From contig SUXW01000002.1 of NCBI GenBank assembly GCA_015060765.1, positions 141,011 through 205,010 of the forward strand: a DNA stretch of 64,000 bases, in the 5' to 3' direction. The position numbers were made by a program, and so were the translations under genes. This document shows positions 27,967-37,524 of this stretch, one piece after another. The notes beneath the pieces are model-generated. The model was not told where the DNA came from. It saw nothing but the letters and a program-made list of their open reading frames with translations, and did not search any database. Numbering within the stretch: position 1 is the stretch's first letter; each line of letters starts with the position of its first letter. Origin of the DNA: Bacteroides sp. Its GTDB lineage: Bacteria > Bacteroidota > Bacteroidia > Bacteroidales > Bacteroidaceae.

Positions 27967-27995
27967 AAAGGAAAAGTATTTTACACTTTTCCTTT
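27967..27995 (+). terminator. terminator after the acyltransferase
   Basis: An 11-bp perfect stem (27967-27977 with 27985-27995), then ATTTTTTT. Confidence 0.8.
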
Positions 27996-28036
27996 ATTTT
28001 TTTCACTAATTCCATCGTAATTCTAAATATTTGTTA

Positions 28037-28044
28037 TAAATTTG
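28037..28044 (+). promoter_or_regulatory. -7 promoter box for the XRE-cupin/acyl-CoA synthetase pair
   Basis: TAAATTTG, 38 bp before the ATG at 28083. Confidence 0.5.
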
Positions 28045-28082
28045 CGGCTTTAAAATAACAAATTAACAACAATACAATTATA

Positions 28083-28661
28083 ATGGACCATACTAAGATT
28101 GTCGGAGAAAAGATTAAAGCTCTCCGCGAAACCAAGGAAATCAGTATAGCCGAACTGGCAGAACGTACCGGTCTTGCCGAAGAGCAGATCAACCGTATAG
28201 AAAATAATGTGGACATACCTTCTTTGGCTCCACTCATCAAGATAGCCCGCGCCTTGGGCGTACGATTGGGTACTTTTCTGGACGATCAAGACGAAATGGG
28301 TGCCGTAGTATGCCGCAAACAGGAAACTGTTGATAACACCATCAGTTTCTCGAACAACGCCATGGATGCTCGTACACACATGCATTATCAGTCTTTAGCC
28401 AAATCAAAATCGGACCGTCACATGGAACCGTTCATCGTAGACATTGAAGCGACTAATGATACCCAATATACGTTGTCCTCACACGAAGGTGAAGAATTCA
28501 TCTATGTCATGGAAGGTGTGATTGAAATATGCCACGGAAAGAAAAACCACATCATCAAGGCAGGCGATACCATTTATTATGATTCCATTGTACCGCACCA
28601 TGTACACGGTTACGAAGGACAAGCCGCCAAGATATTGGCCGTAGTATATACTCCCATCTAA
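28083..28661 (+). CDS. XRE-family regulator with C-terminal cupin domain
   Basis: 192 residues. Helix-turn-helix at about 7-62 ([32 protein letters not shown]), cupin barrel at about 110-190 ([44 protein letters not shown]) with histidine/glutamate metal-site residues. Such proteins sense a small ligand and control nearby genes. The acyl-CoA synthetase begins 11 bp later, so it probably responds to a fatty or organic acid used by that enzyme. Confidence 0.88.
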   Translation: MDHTKIVGEKIKALRETKEISIAELAERTGLAEEQINRIENNVDIPSLAPLIKIARALGVRLGTFLDDQDEMGAVVCRKQETVDNTISFSNNAMDARTHMHYQSLAKSKSDRHMEPFIVDIEATNDTQYTLSSHEGEEFIYVMEGVIEICHGKKNHIIKAGDTIYYDSIVPHHVHGYEGQAAKILAVVYTPI

Positions 28662-28672
28662 TTGTTGTCAAT

Positions 28673-30325
28673 ATGGAATTATCAAACAGAACACTTGGCG
28701 ATTGGTTGGAGCATTGGGCTGCTACCACGCCCGATAAGGAATATATTGTCTACTCCGACCGTAATCTGCGTTTCACTTGGAGCAAGTTCAACGAACGGGT
28801 GGACAACATGGCCAAGGGCCTGCTCTCCATTGGAGTGGAAAAAGGTACACACGTCGGAATTTGGGCTGGCAATGTACCCGACTGGCTGACTTTCCTCTAT
28901 GCTTGTGCTAAAATTGGTGCAGTGGCTGTGACCGTAAACACCAACTACAAACAAGCGGAGCTGGAATATCTCTGCCAAAACTCGGACATGCATACTTTGT
29001 GTATTGTGAACGGCGACCGTGGTAGCGATGATTATGTCAACATGGTCTACACCATGTTGCCCGAACTGAAGACATGTCAACGTGGATATTTGAAGAGCAA
29101 GCGTTTCCCGGAGATGAAGAATGTTATCTACATCGGACAGGAAAAATACAGAGGTATGTACAATACTTCAGAAATTCTGTTGCTCGGTAACAACATCGAC
29201 GACGACAATCTGATTGAAGCCAAGAAGAAGGTAAATTGCCACGATGTGGTGAACATGCAATATACATCGGGTACCACCGGTTTCCCCAAGGGAGTTATGC
29301 TTACCCACCACAACATTGCCAACAACGGTTTCCTGACTGGTGAGCACATGAAATTTACCAGTGATGACAAACTTTGTGTATGCGTTCCCCTGTTCCACTG
29401 CTTCGGTGTAGTATTGGCTACCATGAACTGTCTTACTCACGGATGTACCCAAGTGATGGTAGAACGATTCGACCCGTTGGTAGTGCTGGCCTCCATCCAC
29501 AAGGAAAGATGTACTTCTGTTTATGGTGTACCTACCATGTTCATTGCTGAATTGAACCACCCCATGTTCGAGATGTTCGACATGTCTAGTCTCCGCGTAG
29601 GTATCATGGCCGGTTCGCTTTGTCCTATCGAACTGATGCGCCAGGTGGAAGAAAAGATGTTCATGAAGGTAACCAGTGTATACGGACTGACAGAAGCCTC
29701 ACCGGGTATGACACACACTCGTATAGACGATCCGTTCGAAGTACGCTGTACGACAGTAGGACGCGACTTTGAATTTACCGAAGTGAAGGTGCTCGACCCT
29801 GAGACCGGAGAAGAATGCCCGGTAGGTGTACAGGGTGAGATGTGCAACCGCGGTTACAACACCATGAAGGGCTATTACAAGAATCCGGAAGCTACTGCCG
29901 AAGTAATCGACGAGAACGGATTCCTCCATTCGGGCGACTTGGGAGTAAAGGACGAAAACGGAAACTACCGCATCACCGGACGTATCAAAGATATGATTAT
30001 CCGTGGCGGTGAGAATATATACCCACGAGAAATTGAAGAATTCCTCTACCAATTGGAAGGTATCAAAGATGTACAGGTAGCAGGCATCCCTTCGAAACGC
30101 TACGGTGAAGCAGTAGGTGCATTCATCATCCTGCACGAAGGAGTGGAAATGAACGAGTTCGATGTACGTGAATTCTGCGAAGGTAAGATAGCACGCTACA
30201 AAATTCCGAAATACATCTTCTTCATCAAAGAATTCCCAATGACCGGTAGCGGAAAGATTCAGAAGTTCAAGTTGAAAGATTTAGGTCTGGAACTCTGTAA
30301 GCAACAAGGTATAGAAATCATTTGA
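28673..30325 (+). CDS. AMP-forming acyl-CoA synthetase
   Basis: 550 residues. [16 protein letters not shown] is the P-loop, [12 protein letters not shown] motif [35 protein letters not shown] the hinge, and [10 protein letters not shown] holds the C-terminal catalytic Lys. The overall form is like FadD-type medium/long-chain acyl-CoA ligases. The co-located XRE-cupin regulator suggests acid-responsive control. Substrate length is not predictable. Confidence 0.9.
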   Translation: MELSNRTLGDWLEHWAATTPDKEYIVYSDRNLRFTWSKFNERVDNMAKGLLSIGVEKGTHVGIWAGNVPDWLTFLYACAKIGAVAVTVNTNYKQAELEYLCQNSDMHTLCIVNGDRGSDDYVNMVYTMLPELKTCQRGYLKSKRFPEMKNVIYIGQEKYRGMYNTSEILLLGNNIDDDNLIEAKKKVNCHDVVNMQYTSGTTGFPKGVMLTHHNIANNGFLTGEHMKFTSDDKLCVCVPLFHCFGVVLATMNCLTHGCTQVMVERFDPLVVLASIHKERCTSVYGVPTMFIAELNHPMFEMFDMSSLRVGIMAGSLCPIELMRQVEEKMFMKVTSVYGLTEASPGMTHTRIDDPFEVRCTTVGRDFEFTEVKVLDPETGEECPVGVQGEMCNRGYNTMKGYYKNPEATAEVIDENGFLHSGDLGVKDENGNYRITGRIKDMIIRGGENIYPREIEEFLYQLEGIKDVQVAGIPSKRYGEAVGAFIILHEGVEMNEFDVREFCEGKIARYKIPKYIFFIKEFPMTGSGKIQKFKLKDLGLELCKQQGIEII

Positions 30326-30343
30326 TTTTACATAGCCGATGAT

Positions 30344-30383
30344 AATCCCACAGATTGTATAAAAAATATAAATCTGTGGGATT
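30344..30383 (+). terminator. terminator after the acyl-CoA synthetase
   Basis: A perfect 13-bp stem (30344-30356 with 30371-30383, 14-nt A/T loop) followed by CTTTAT. Confidence 0.65.
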
Positions 30384-30439
30384 CTTTATGGTCTGTGATG
30401 AAAAATATATACCTTCGCATTACTTATTAGTCATAAATC

Positions 30440-33289
30440 ATGAAACGAATCCTATCCATCATACTGATTTGCATTATCACCTCTCACCTATCCGCCCAAG
30501 GACTTGATGCTACCGTCCGCGAACGTCTGGAAGCATTCTTCAACCATTACCAGACAACAACAGCCGATATAGGTCATTGCAAACTCGACTCCTTTCAGAT
30601 AGATCATAGGAAGAAAGAATTATACGTCTACCCTTCCGTACAATTCGGTTACCAGCCCTTTACTCCAGAGACTTGTACTCATATCTACCGATTGCTGAAA
30701 CAAAGTCTTCCAGGACCGGTGAATTACTACGATATTACCATCGTAGCCGACGGAAAGCCCATCGACAAACTTGTTCCCAATTTTCTGAGAAAAGACAAGG
30801 ACAAATCTCGGTTATGGAAAAACACCGACAAAGAAACACCTTGGGTAAAGAACATCAGCCGTCCCTATACAATTGGGAAAGGACTGGAAGGGAGGCATAT
30901 AGCTGTATGGCAAAGTCATGGCAGATTTTACAAACACGAAAAGGATAGTTGGGAATGGCAACGACCACGCTTGTTCTGTACCACCGAAGACCTGTTTACC
31001 CAATCGTTCGTAATACCCTATCTTATCCCCATGCTCGAAAAGGCAGGTGCTGTGGTATTCACTCCCCGCGAACGCGACTGGCAACGCCACGAAGTAATTG
31101 TAGACAATGACGGAAACGGTACCTATCAGGAAGTGAAGAGCCGGAAAAATAAGTGGCAAACATCATCCATTCCCGGATTTGCATGGAAAAGAAAAACTTA
31201 TACCGACGGACAGAATCCATTCAAGGAAGGAACTGCCCGATTCATCTCTACCGAGAAAAAAGCAGAACGAGCCTTTGCCCAATGGATTCCCCATATTCCA
31301 GAAACCGATTCGTATGCCGTATACGTATCATATCAATCATTGCCCAAAAGTATAGACGATGCCAAATACTTAGTGTTCCACAAAGGAGGAGTCACGGAAT
31401 TTACAGTAAACCAACGGATGGGAGGCGGTACGTGGGTCTATTTAGGAACCTTTGAATTTGATAAAGGAACCAACGAACATGGTATGGTAGTCTTGAGCAA
31501 CCAAAGCAAACAAAAGGGAATTGTATGTGCCGATGCAGTGCGATTTGGAGGTGGTATGGGCAATATAGCCCGAGCCGGAAAGACCAGCGGAATGCCCCGA
31601 TACTTGGAAGGAGCGCGTTATAATGCCCAGTGGAACGGTATGCCCACAGAAGTATATACACCCTCGAAAGGGACAAACGATTACAATGACGATATCAATA
31701 CCCGCAGCCGGATGACCAACTATCTGAATGGAGGTTCGGTATATAATCCTACGGAGGAAGGACTCCGTGTACCCATCGAAATGACTTTGGGATTCCACAG
31801 CGATGCCGGATTCTCCAAAGAAGACGCACTGATAGGTTCGTTGGGAATCTATACGACCCATTTCAATGACGGGAAGTTGAGTGCTGGCACTTCCCGATAT
31901 ACTTCGCGCGATTTGGCAGACATGGTACTCACCGGACTTCAACGCGACATCAACTCTCGTTTCGGTATCCAATGGAAAAGACGGAGTATGTGGAATCGCA
32001 ATTATAGCGAAACTCGTTTACCATCTGTACCCAGCATGATTCTGGAGCTACTTTCGCATCAGAATTTCGCCGACATGCAATGGGGACACGAACCGGAATT
32101 CAAGTTTACCGTAGCACGTTCGATATACAAATCGGTCTTGAAATATCTCGCAACCATGCACCAGGATGAGTATGTAGTTCAACCCCTACCCATCCAGAAT
32201 TTTGCCATCCACGAAGGCGAAAAGAATACGTTCCACTTAACGTGGCAAGGTACCTCCGACCCGACAGAGGCTACTGCACTTCCAGAAGGCTACATTGTCT
32301 ACACCCGATTGGGATATGGAGGATGGGACAACGGTACATGGGTAAAGGACAACCATTATACCTTCCAGGCAGAGCCAGGATTGGTCTACAGTTTCCGTGT
32401 TACTGCCGTGAACAAAGGGGGAGAAAGTTTTCCATCTGAAATCTTATCCGCACTCCATGCCTATGAAAACAAAGGGACCGTACTGATTGTCAATGCATTC
32501 GATCGTACCAGCGGTCCTGCAGCATTCAGCACACCTACCCATCAGGGATTTCATATGAACCTCGATCCGGGTATTCCCTACCTCCATACACCTGTCTATT
32601 GCGGTGCCCAACAGAATTTCAATCGCAACGGTATAGGCCGTGAAACAGAAGACGGATTAGGATATAGTGGTAGCGAACTAGAAGGTATGCTTATGGCTGG
32701 AAATACATTCGACTACCCGTTTGTACACGGTAAGGCTATTCAAGCGGCTGGAGGACATTCTTTCGTATCGTGCAGCAACGAAGCCATCGAACGTGGGTTT
32801 GTCAGTATGACGGCATTTCCTATCGTCGATGTGATATATGGAGCACAGAAACAAGGATTCAGCCAGTCGTTCCGCCAATACCTTACAGATTATACCCGCA
32901 ACGGAGGTAATCTGTTAATGAGCGGTTCCTATATAGGTAGTCGTATGAACAGCCCCACCGATATGCAGTTTACGGAAAACATTCTAAAATACACCTTTGG
33001 AGGAAGTTTGCAAGGCATTGCTACCGGAGAAGTACAAGGAATAGGGACTACATTCACCTTCCCCACCTACCCTAACGAACGGACGTATGCTGTTCCTGCA
33101 TCCGACTGTCTGATGCCTGTAGGTGGAGCTTATTCTACCTTAGTCTATACACCTGGTAACTACAGTGCCGCCATTGCCTATAAAGGAACGGACTACCGCA
33201 CTTTTGTCTTAGGTTTTCCGTTCGAAAGCATCGAATCGGTAGACCGACGGATACACCTCATGAAAGCCATATTGGGGTTCTTCAAGTAA
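30440..33289 (+). CDS. N-acetylmuramoyl-L-alanine amidase-type protein with golvesin-like insert and Fn3 domain
   Basis: 949 residues with a signal peptide (MKRILSIILICIITSHLSAQ). The amidase_3 catalytic set is present but split: H160 (IAVWQSHGRFY), E183 (TTEDLFTQ...GAVVFTPRERD), H453 (GFHSDAGF) and the glutamate near 536 (SMILELLSHQNFADMQ). A golvesin-like beta-sandwich (about 250-370) is inserted between E183 and H453. An Fn3 domain spans about 590-675, and the C-terminal 270 residues start like a Rossmann fold (GTVLIVNAFDR). Homologues are often labelled xanthan lyase; the residues point to peptidoglycan amidase chemistry. Confidence 0.8.
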   Translation: MKRILSIILICIITSHLSAQGLDATVRERLEAFFNHYQTTTADIGHCKLDSFQIDHRKKELYVYPSVQFGYQPFTPETCTHIYRLLKQSLPGPVNYYDITIVADGKPIDKLVPNFLRKDKDKSRLWKNTDKETPWVKNISRPYTIGKGLEGRHIAVWQSHGRFYKHEKDSWEWQRPRLFCTTEDLFTQSFVIPYLIPMLEKAGAVVFTPRERDWQRHEVIVDNDGNGTYQEVKSRKNKWQTSSIPGFAWKRKTYTDGQNPFKEGTARFISTEKKAERAFAQWIPHIPETDSYAVYVSYQSLPKSIDDAKYLVFHKGGVTEFTVNQRMGGGTWVYLGTFEFDKGTNEHGMVVLSNQSKQKGIVCADAVRFGGGMGNIARAGKTSGMPRYLEGARYNAQWNGMPTEVYTPSKGTNDYNDDINTRSRMTNYLNGGSVYNPTEEGLRVPIEMTLGFHSDAGFSKEDALIGSLGIYTTHFNDGKLSAGTSRYTSRDLADMVLTGLQRDINSRFGIQWKRRSMWNRNYSETRLPSVPSMILELLSHQNFADMQWGHEPEFKFTVARSIYKSVLKYLATMHQDEYVVQPLPIQNFAIHEGEKNTFHLTWQGTSDPTEATALPEGYIVYTRLGYGGWDNGTWVKDNHYTFQAEPGLVYSFRVTAVNKGGESFPSEILSALHAYENKGTVLIVNAFDRTSGPAAFSTPTHQGFHMNLDPGIPYLHTPVYCGAQQNFNRNGIGRETEDGLGYSGSELEGMLMAGNTFDYPFVHGKAIQAAGGHSFVSCSNEAIERGFVSMTAFPIVDVIYGAQKQGFSQSFRQYLTDYTRNGGNLLMSGSYIGSRMNSPTDMQFTENILKYTFGGSLQGIATGEVQGIGTTFTFPTYPNERTYAVPASDCLMPVGGAYSTLVYTPGNYSAAIAYKGTDYRTFVLGFPFESIESVDRRIHLMKAILGFFK

Positions 33290-33360
33290 TCTTGTTAATG
33301 ATTTGACATTTTTGTTTGATTTACCTTCCATATCTGCGAGGAAGTTTCATGTTTTATTCC

Positions 33361-33368
33361 TACATTTG
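33361..33368 (+). promoter_or_regulatory. -7 promoter box upstream of the ygiQ pair
   Basis: TACATTTG, 26 bp before the ATG at 33395. Confidence 0.5.
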
Positions 33369-33394
33369 TCGGAGTATTAATCAAAACAAGACTT

Positions 33395-33709
33395 ATGTAT
33401 ACCATACAGACTAATGCTTCGGCTACTCGTAGTCTGGATATTTCGGAAGAAAATCTACAGACTATACAGAAATATGCACTCTTTCAACACCTGATAGACA
33501 GCAACGGAATTGTGGATGAATCGGTGCTCGACAAACTGAAACTGAACATCCGTTCGCTCATCGCATCGGCCGAAGGTAATTGCAAAGACTTGCTCGACCT
33601 ATGTATCGATGTAATTTACCATAACAATATGAAGTCCTTCGGACTACATCAATTGGTGCTACTTTATATCCGATGGGAAAAGGAACAGGAAGAGAAGACT
33701 GAAGAATGA
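33395..33709 (+). CDS. small protein of unknown function coupled to ygiQ
   Basis: 104 residues, helical, no signal peptide (LDISEENLQTIQKYALFQHLID; ASAEGNCKDLLDLCIDVIYHNN). Its TGA overlaps the ygiQ ATG (33706-33709), so the two are translationally coupled. I do not recognise the family. Confidence 0.72.
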   Translation: MYTIQTNASATRSLDISEENLQTIQKYALFQHLIDSNGIVDESVLDKLKLNIRSLIASAEGNCKDLLDLCIDVIYHNNMKSFGLHQLVLLYIRWEKEQEEKTEE

Positions 33710-35538
33710 AAGAATACCGACTGACCGACTGGCTGCCCACCACCAAAAAGGAAATGGAACTGAAGGGATGGGACGAACTGGACGTAATCCTGTTCAGTGG
33801 TGATGCGTATGTAGACCATCCATCCTTTGGAGCAGCTGTTATCGGACGGTTGTTAGAAGCACAGGGATTGCGAGTGGCCATCGTACCACAACCCAATTGG
33901 CGGGATGATTTACGCGATTTCAAGAAAATGGGTCGCCCACGTCTGTTCTTCGGTGTAAGCGCCGGATGTATGGACAGTATGGTAAACAAATACACAGCCA
34001 ACAAACGATTGAGAAGTGAAGATGCCTACACACCCGACGGACGACATGACATGCGGCCGGAATATCCCAGTATTGTCTATACACAGATATTGAAACAGTT
34101 GTATCCCGACGTACCGGTAGTACTCGGAGGCATAGAAGCTTCCCTACGCAGACTCACTCATTACGATTATTGGCAAGACAAGGTACAACGAAGTATTCTG
34201 ATGGACTCGGGAGCCGACTTATTAGTATATGGCATGGGCGAAAAACCCATTACTGAATTATGCCGACGGATGAAAGAGAGTCCTGAAATCCCCACCGACA
34301 TTCCTCAGACTGTATACTTGGTCAGAGGCAGACAAGCCATTCCGCCCAGCATCAGCATGAAGGAAGACATCTGGTTACATTCTCACGAAGATTGTCTGAC
34401 CGACAAAAAGAAGGAAGCAGAAAACTTCCGGTTCATAGAAGAAGAATCAAACAAATACGAAGCGGCACGCATCCTGCAAACCTCGGGTATGTGTACAGTT
34501 GTTGTGAATCCGCCTTACCCACCCATGACGCAAGGAGAATTGGATATGTCGTTCGATTTACCTTATACCCGCCTGCCTCATCCCAAATACAAGAACAAGC
34601 GCATACCAGCTTTCGATATGATTAAATTTTCGGTAAACTTACATCGTGGATGTTTTGGAGGGTGTTCATTCTGCACCATCAGTGCACACCAAGGAAAGTT
34701 TATTGTAAGCCGAAGCAAGGAAAGCATCTTACGCGAAGTGAAAGCTATTACCGAAATGCCCGATTTCAAAGGATACTTAAGCGACCTCGGAGGCCCTAGT
34801 GCCAATATGTATGCCATGCGAGGAATGGATGAAGAGAAATGTCATAAGTGCAAACGCCCTTCGTGTATCCATCCCAAAGTTTGTCCGAACCTGAATACCG
34901 ATCATCGGCCATTGCTCGACATCTATCATGCCGTAGATGCTATACCAGGCATCAAAAAAAGTTTCATCGGAAGTGGAGTACGCTATGATCTGTTACTTCA
35001 CGAGAGCAAAGATGCCACCATCAACAAAACTGCTAAAGAATACACTCGCGAATTGATTGTAAAGCATGTGAGCGGACGTCTGAAAGTAGCACCCGAACAT
35101 ACCAGTGACCGAGTGTTGCACATGATGCGCAAACCATCATTCGCTCAATTTCAAGAATTCAAAAGAATATTTGATAAGATAAACAAGGAAATGAATCTAC
35201 GTCAACAGATTATTCCTTACTTCATCAGCAGTCATCCGGGATGTACGGAAGAAGATATGGCGGAATTGGCAGTCATCACCAAACGGTTGGATTTTCATTT
35301 GGAGCAAGTACAGGATTTTACCCCTACCCCCATGACTGTAGCCACTGAAACCTGGTATACCGGATACCACCCCTATACATTAGAACCAGTCTTCTCTGCC
35401 AAGACACAGAAGGAGAAACTAGCACAACGCATGTTCTTCTTCTGGTACAAGGCTGAAGAACGACGGGCTATTATTCAAGAATTGAAACGCATAGGCCGGA
35501 ACGACTTGATAGATAAGTTGTATGGTCGTCAAACCTAA
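33706..35538 (+). CDS. ygiQ: YgiQ-family radical SAM protein
   Basis: 610 residues. The N-terminal YgiQ domain (LPTTKKEMELKGWDELDVILFSGDAYVDHPSFG) leads to a radical SAM core with the CxxxCxxC cluster at C316/C320/C323 (RGCFGGCSFC), then LKVAPEHTSDRVLHMMRKP and a C-terminal YFISSHPGCTEEDMAEL. Function unproven; related to UPF0313. The 3' end overlaps the convergent S41 gene by 68 bp. Confidence 0.92.
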   Translation: MKEYRLTDWLPTTKKEMELKGWDELDVILFSGDAYVDHPSFGAAVIGRLLEAQGLRVAIVPQPNWRDDLRDFKKMGRPRLFFGVSAGCMDSMVNKYTANKRLRSEDAYTPDGRHDMRPEYPSIVYTQILKQLYPDVPVVLGGIEASLRRLTHYDYWQDKVQRSILMDSGADLLVYGMGEKPITELCRRMKESPEIPTDIPQTVYLVRGRQAIPPSISMKEDIWLHSHEDCLTDKKKEAENFRFIEEESNKYEAARILQTSGMCTVVVNPPYPPMTQGELDMSFDLPYTRLPHPKYKNKRIPAFDMIKFSVNLHRGCFGGCSFCTISAHQGKFIVSRSKESILREVKAITEMPDFKGYLSDLGGPSANMYAMRGMDEEKCHKCKRPSCIHPKVCPNLNTDHRPLLDIYHAVDAIPGIKKSFIGSGVRYDLLLHESKDATINKTAKEYTRELIVKHVSGRLKVAPEHTSDRVLHMMRKPSFAQFQEFKRIFDKINKEMNLRQQIIPYFISSHPGCTEEDMAELAVITKRLDFHLEQVQDFTPTPMTVATETWYTGYHPYTLEPVFSAKTQKEKLAQRMFFFWYKAEERRAIIQELKRIGRNDLIDKLYGRQT

Positions 35539-37078
35539 TACGCATACCATCCAACGGATGGAGAGATACATGTTTGTATAATTCGTATGATGAATCATTC
35601 CATGTACGAGATGATTTAGGCAAAGGAGTCAAATCTGTGATTCCCGCCTCGGTCAATGCCTGACGAAGCAATATTTCGCGGTCGTCACCCAACTCATAAG
35701 GTTGCTGAGGATTTTCCTTGAGTTCTACATCGGGCAACATACCATCCGGCATACAAGGGTTATATCCATCCCTATCGGCATAACGACTAATCATGACGTA
35801 AATCCCCCAATTCTTGGCATAAGTTTCCCATTTGGCATATTCGGGATACTCCTTGGCAATACTTGTGTTTTCTTTTTTGAGATTGTCATTGATTTCATTA
35901 AACCATTGGGTAGCCTCCTTCATCCAACCGGTACAATACTTACCATGAGTTTGCTCACCGACAACTTGAATGTTCATATACGGTTTCAATCCTACCAATA
36001 CCGATTCGGATGCAGATGCGGTATTGCGAGTAACCAAGGCTATGATTCTATCCAAGCCAATATTAGCATCGGCTGTAGAATAATCATGTTTCTTTCCCTC
36101 CAAATCGATAAATTTGAATGTTGTTTGGAAACGAGTTTTCAAATCTTTACCCTGTTTGGCATAATAATCCATGTAATCCTTGTTCCATATTTCCGTTTCA
36201 AATACTTCTTTGTTTTTGACAACTTCGGCAGGAGCCAGCATGGATGCAAGAAGATTTTCGGTAATAACATAACCGCCTCCATTGTAACGAAGATCGAGTA
36301 TCAGTTCCTTTACTCCTTCCTTTTTGAAATTCTTACAGACTTCGATCAATTCGGCACACGATTCCAAAGTAAAGCTGGTATACACCAAATAGCCAACTTT
36401 CTTTCCGTCTGATTCAAAAATTTTGCTGACCAGCACCGGATTCAGATACATATTTACAGCAGTCATAGATAACTTATCGAATCCATCTCTCTTATCATTC
36501 AATACTTCAAAATCGGCAGCCGATGAATACAAAAGCAAATCAGCATAATTGTCAACCGTAATTTCTTTACCATTTACCGTAAAGATAGCATCGCCACGTT
36601 TCAAGCCAGCATTACGGGCCGGACTATCAGGATAGGTATAAGTAATGACAGCTACAAGAGCTTTCTTTGTATCATCCTTGTAATACAATTGAAAATCGTA
36701 GCCATAGGTAGTTGTCACTCCCGATACGCTATTGGTGAAACTTTCATAATCATTGGTCAGCATTGTCCATTTGTCCACTTCCTTTCCCGAAGCATCCTTA
36801 TAGCGAAGCTGATTCACTTTTTCTATCGGATCTTCATTCACTTTCCATGTTTTCAGAGATGCAGATATTTCCTCCTTCCACAAATAGACATCGTTCATGA
36901 CGTTATAAGCAAAGAAGCCCGCATAAAAATTCGGGTCTGTATAACAATCGTCAGTGTCATCCCCATCCGGTCTGTCTATCACTATATCTTTGATATCATC
37001 CTTTTTGGAGCAAGAGAACAAAGCCATCGATATGACGGCCATCATACAACAAATACCAATCTTACAAAGTTTCTTCAT
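35471..37078 (-). CDS. S41-family (CtpA-like) peptidase lipoprotein
   Basis: 535 residues. A lipoprotein signal (MALFSC, Cys about 23) is followed by a PDZ domain (about 120-200, PARNAGLKRGDAIFTVNG) and the S41 core: GVKELILDLRYNGGGYV, NTASASESVLVGL with the nucleophile region and VVGEQTHGK with the catalytic Lys. The last 20 residues after GMRIR lie antisense to ygiQ; the paralogue at 52267-53673 ends at the equivalent PGIRIK, so this tail looks like loss of an ancestral stop. It starts 18 bp after the ACT gene. Confidence 0.88.
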   Translation of the reverse strand: MKKLCKIGICCMMAVISMALFSCSKKDDIKDIVIDRPDGDDTDDCYTDPNFYAGFFAYNVMNDVYLWKEEISASLKTWKVNEDPIEKVNQLRYKDASGKEVDKWTMLTNDYESFTNSVSGVTTTYGYDFQLYYKDDTKKALVAVITYTYPDSPARNAGLKRGDAIFTVNGKEITVDNYADLLLYSSAADFEVLNDKRDGFDKLSMTAVNMYLNPVLVSKIFESDGKKVGYLVYTSFTLESCAELIEVCKNFKKEGVKELILDLRYNGGGYVITENLLASMLAPAEVVKNKEVFETEIWNKDYMDYYAKQGKDLKTRFQTTFKFIDLEGKKHDYSTADANIGLDRIIALVTRNTASASESVLVGLKPYMNIQVVGEQTHGKYCTGWMKEATQWFNEINDNLKKENTSIAKEYPEYAKWETYAKNWGIYVMISRYADRDGYNPCMPDGMLPDVELKENPQQPYELGDDREILLRQALTEAGITDLTPLPKSSRTWNDSSYELYKHVSLHPLDGMRIRFDDHTTYLSSRSGLCVSILE

Positions 37079-37096
37079 AATTTTCCATTCATATTA

Positions 37097-37507
37097 TCAG
37101 AATTTACTTGTAATGTTACAAGTACATTCCTTCAATATCTGTACGCACTTTTCTATTTCATTCGGACGAATCACCACATTGGCCTTATCGCCTTCAGCAA
37201 AAGCATACATGTATTCTATAAAAATTTCCTTTTCAGCCAATTTGTCGAGAATAACAGAGAGTGAACCTGCTACATTCGGACAACTGATGCAAACTACATC
37301 AGTCAGCATCACGGCAAAGTTTTCATCACGAAGGATCTCCACTGCTTTATCCACTTCGGATACTATCAGACGGAGAATACCGAAATCGGTGGTTTCTGCC
37401 ATACTGAACGCATGCATGTTAATACCATGCTTACCCAAAATCTTGGTCACTTCATTGATTCTTCCTGTCTTGTTTTCGAGGAAAACTGATAATTGTTTGA
37501 TTGTCAT
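37097..37507 (-). CDS. tandem ACT-domain protein
   Basis: 136 residues made of two ACT domains: IKQLSVFLENKTGRINEVTKILGKHGINMHAFSM (about 3-65) and DVVCISCPNVAGSLSVILDKLAEKEIFIEYMYAF (about 70-130). ACT pairs bind amino acids. Placed 17 bp after paaK in the aryl-acid operon, it probably senses an aromatic amino acid and adjusts the ligase or aminotransferase; this role is inferred. Confidence 0.86.
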   Translation of the reverse strand: MTIKQLSVFLENKTGRINEVTKILGKHGINMHAFSMAETTDFGILRLIVSEVDKAVEILRDENFAVMLTDVVCISCPNVAGSLSVILDKLAEKEIFIEYMYAFAEGDKANVVIRPNEIEKCVQILKECTCNITSKF

Positions 37508-37524
37508 ATCGTATCAGATTTTAA

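Noticed and set aside
30440..33289. Xanthan lyase
   Set aside because: No polysaccharide lyase fold signature is visible, while the zinc amidase residues are.
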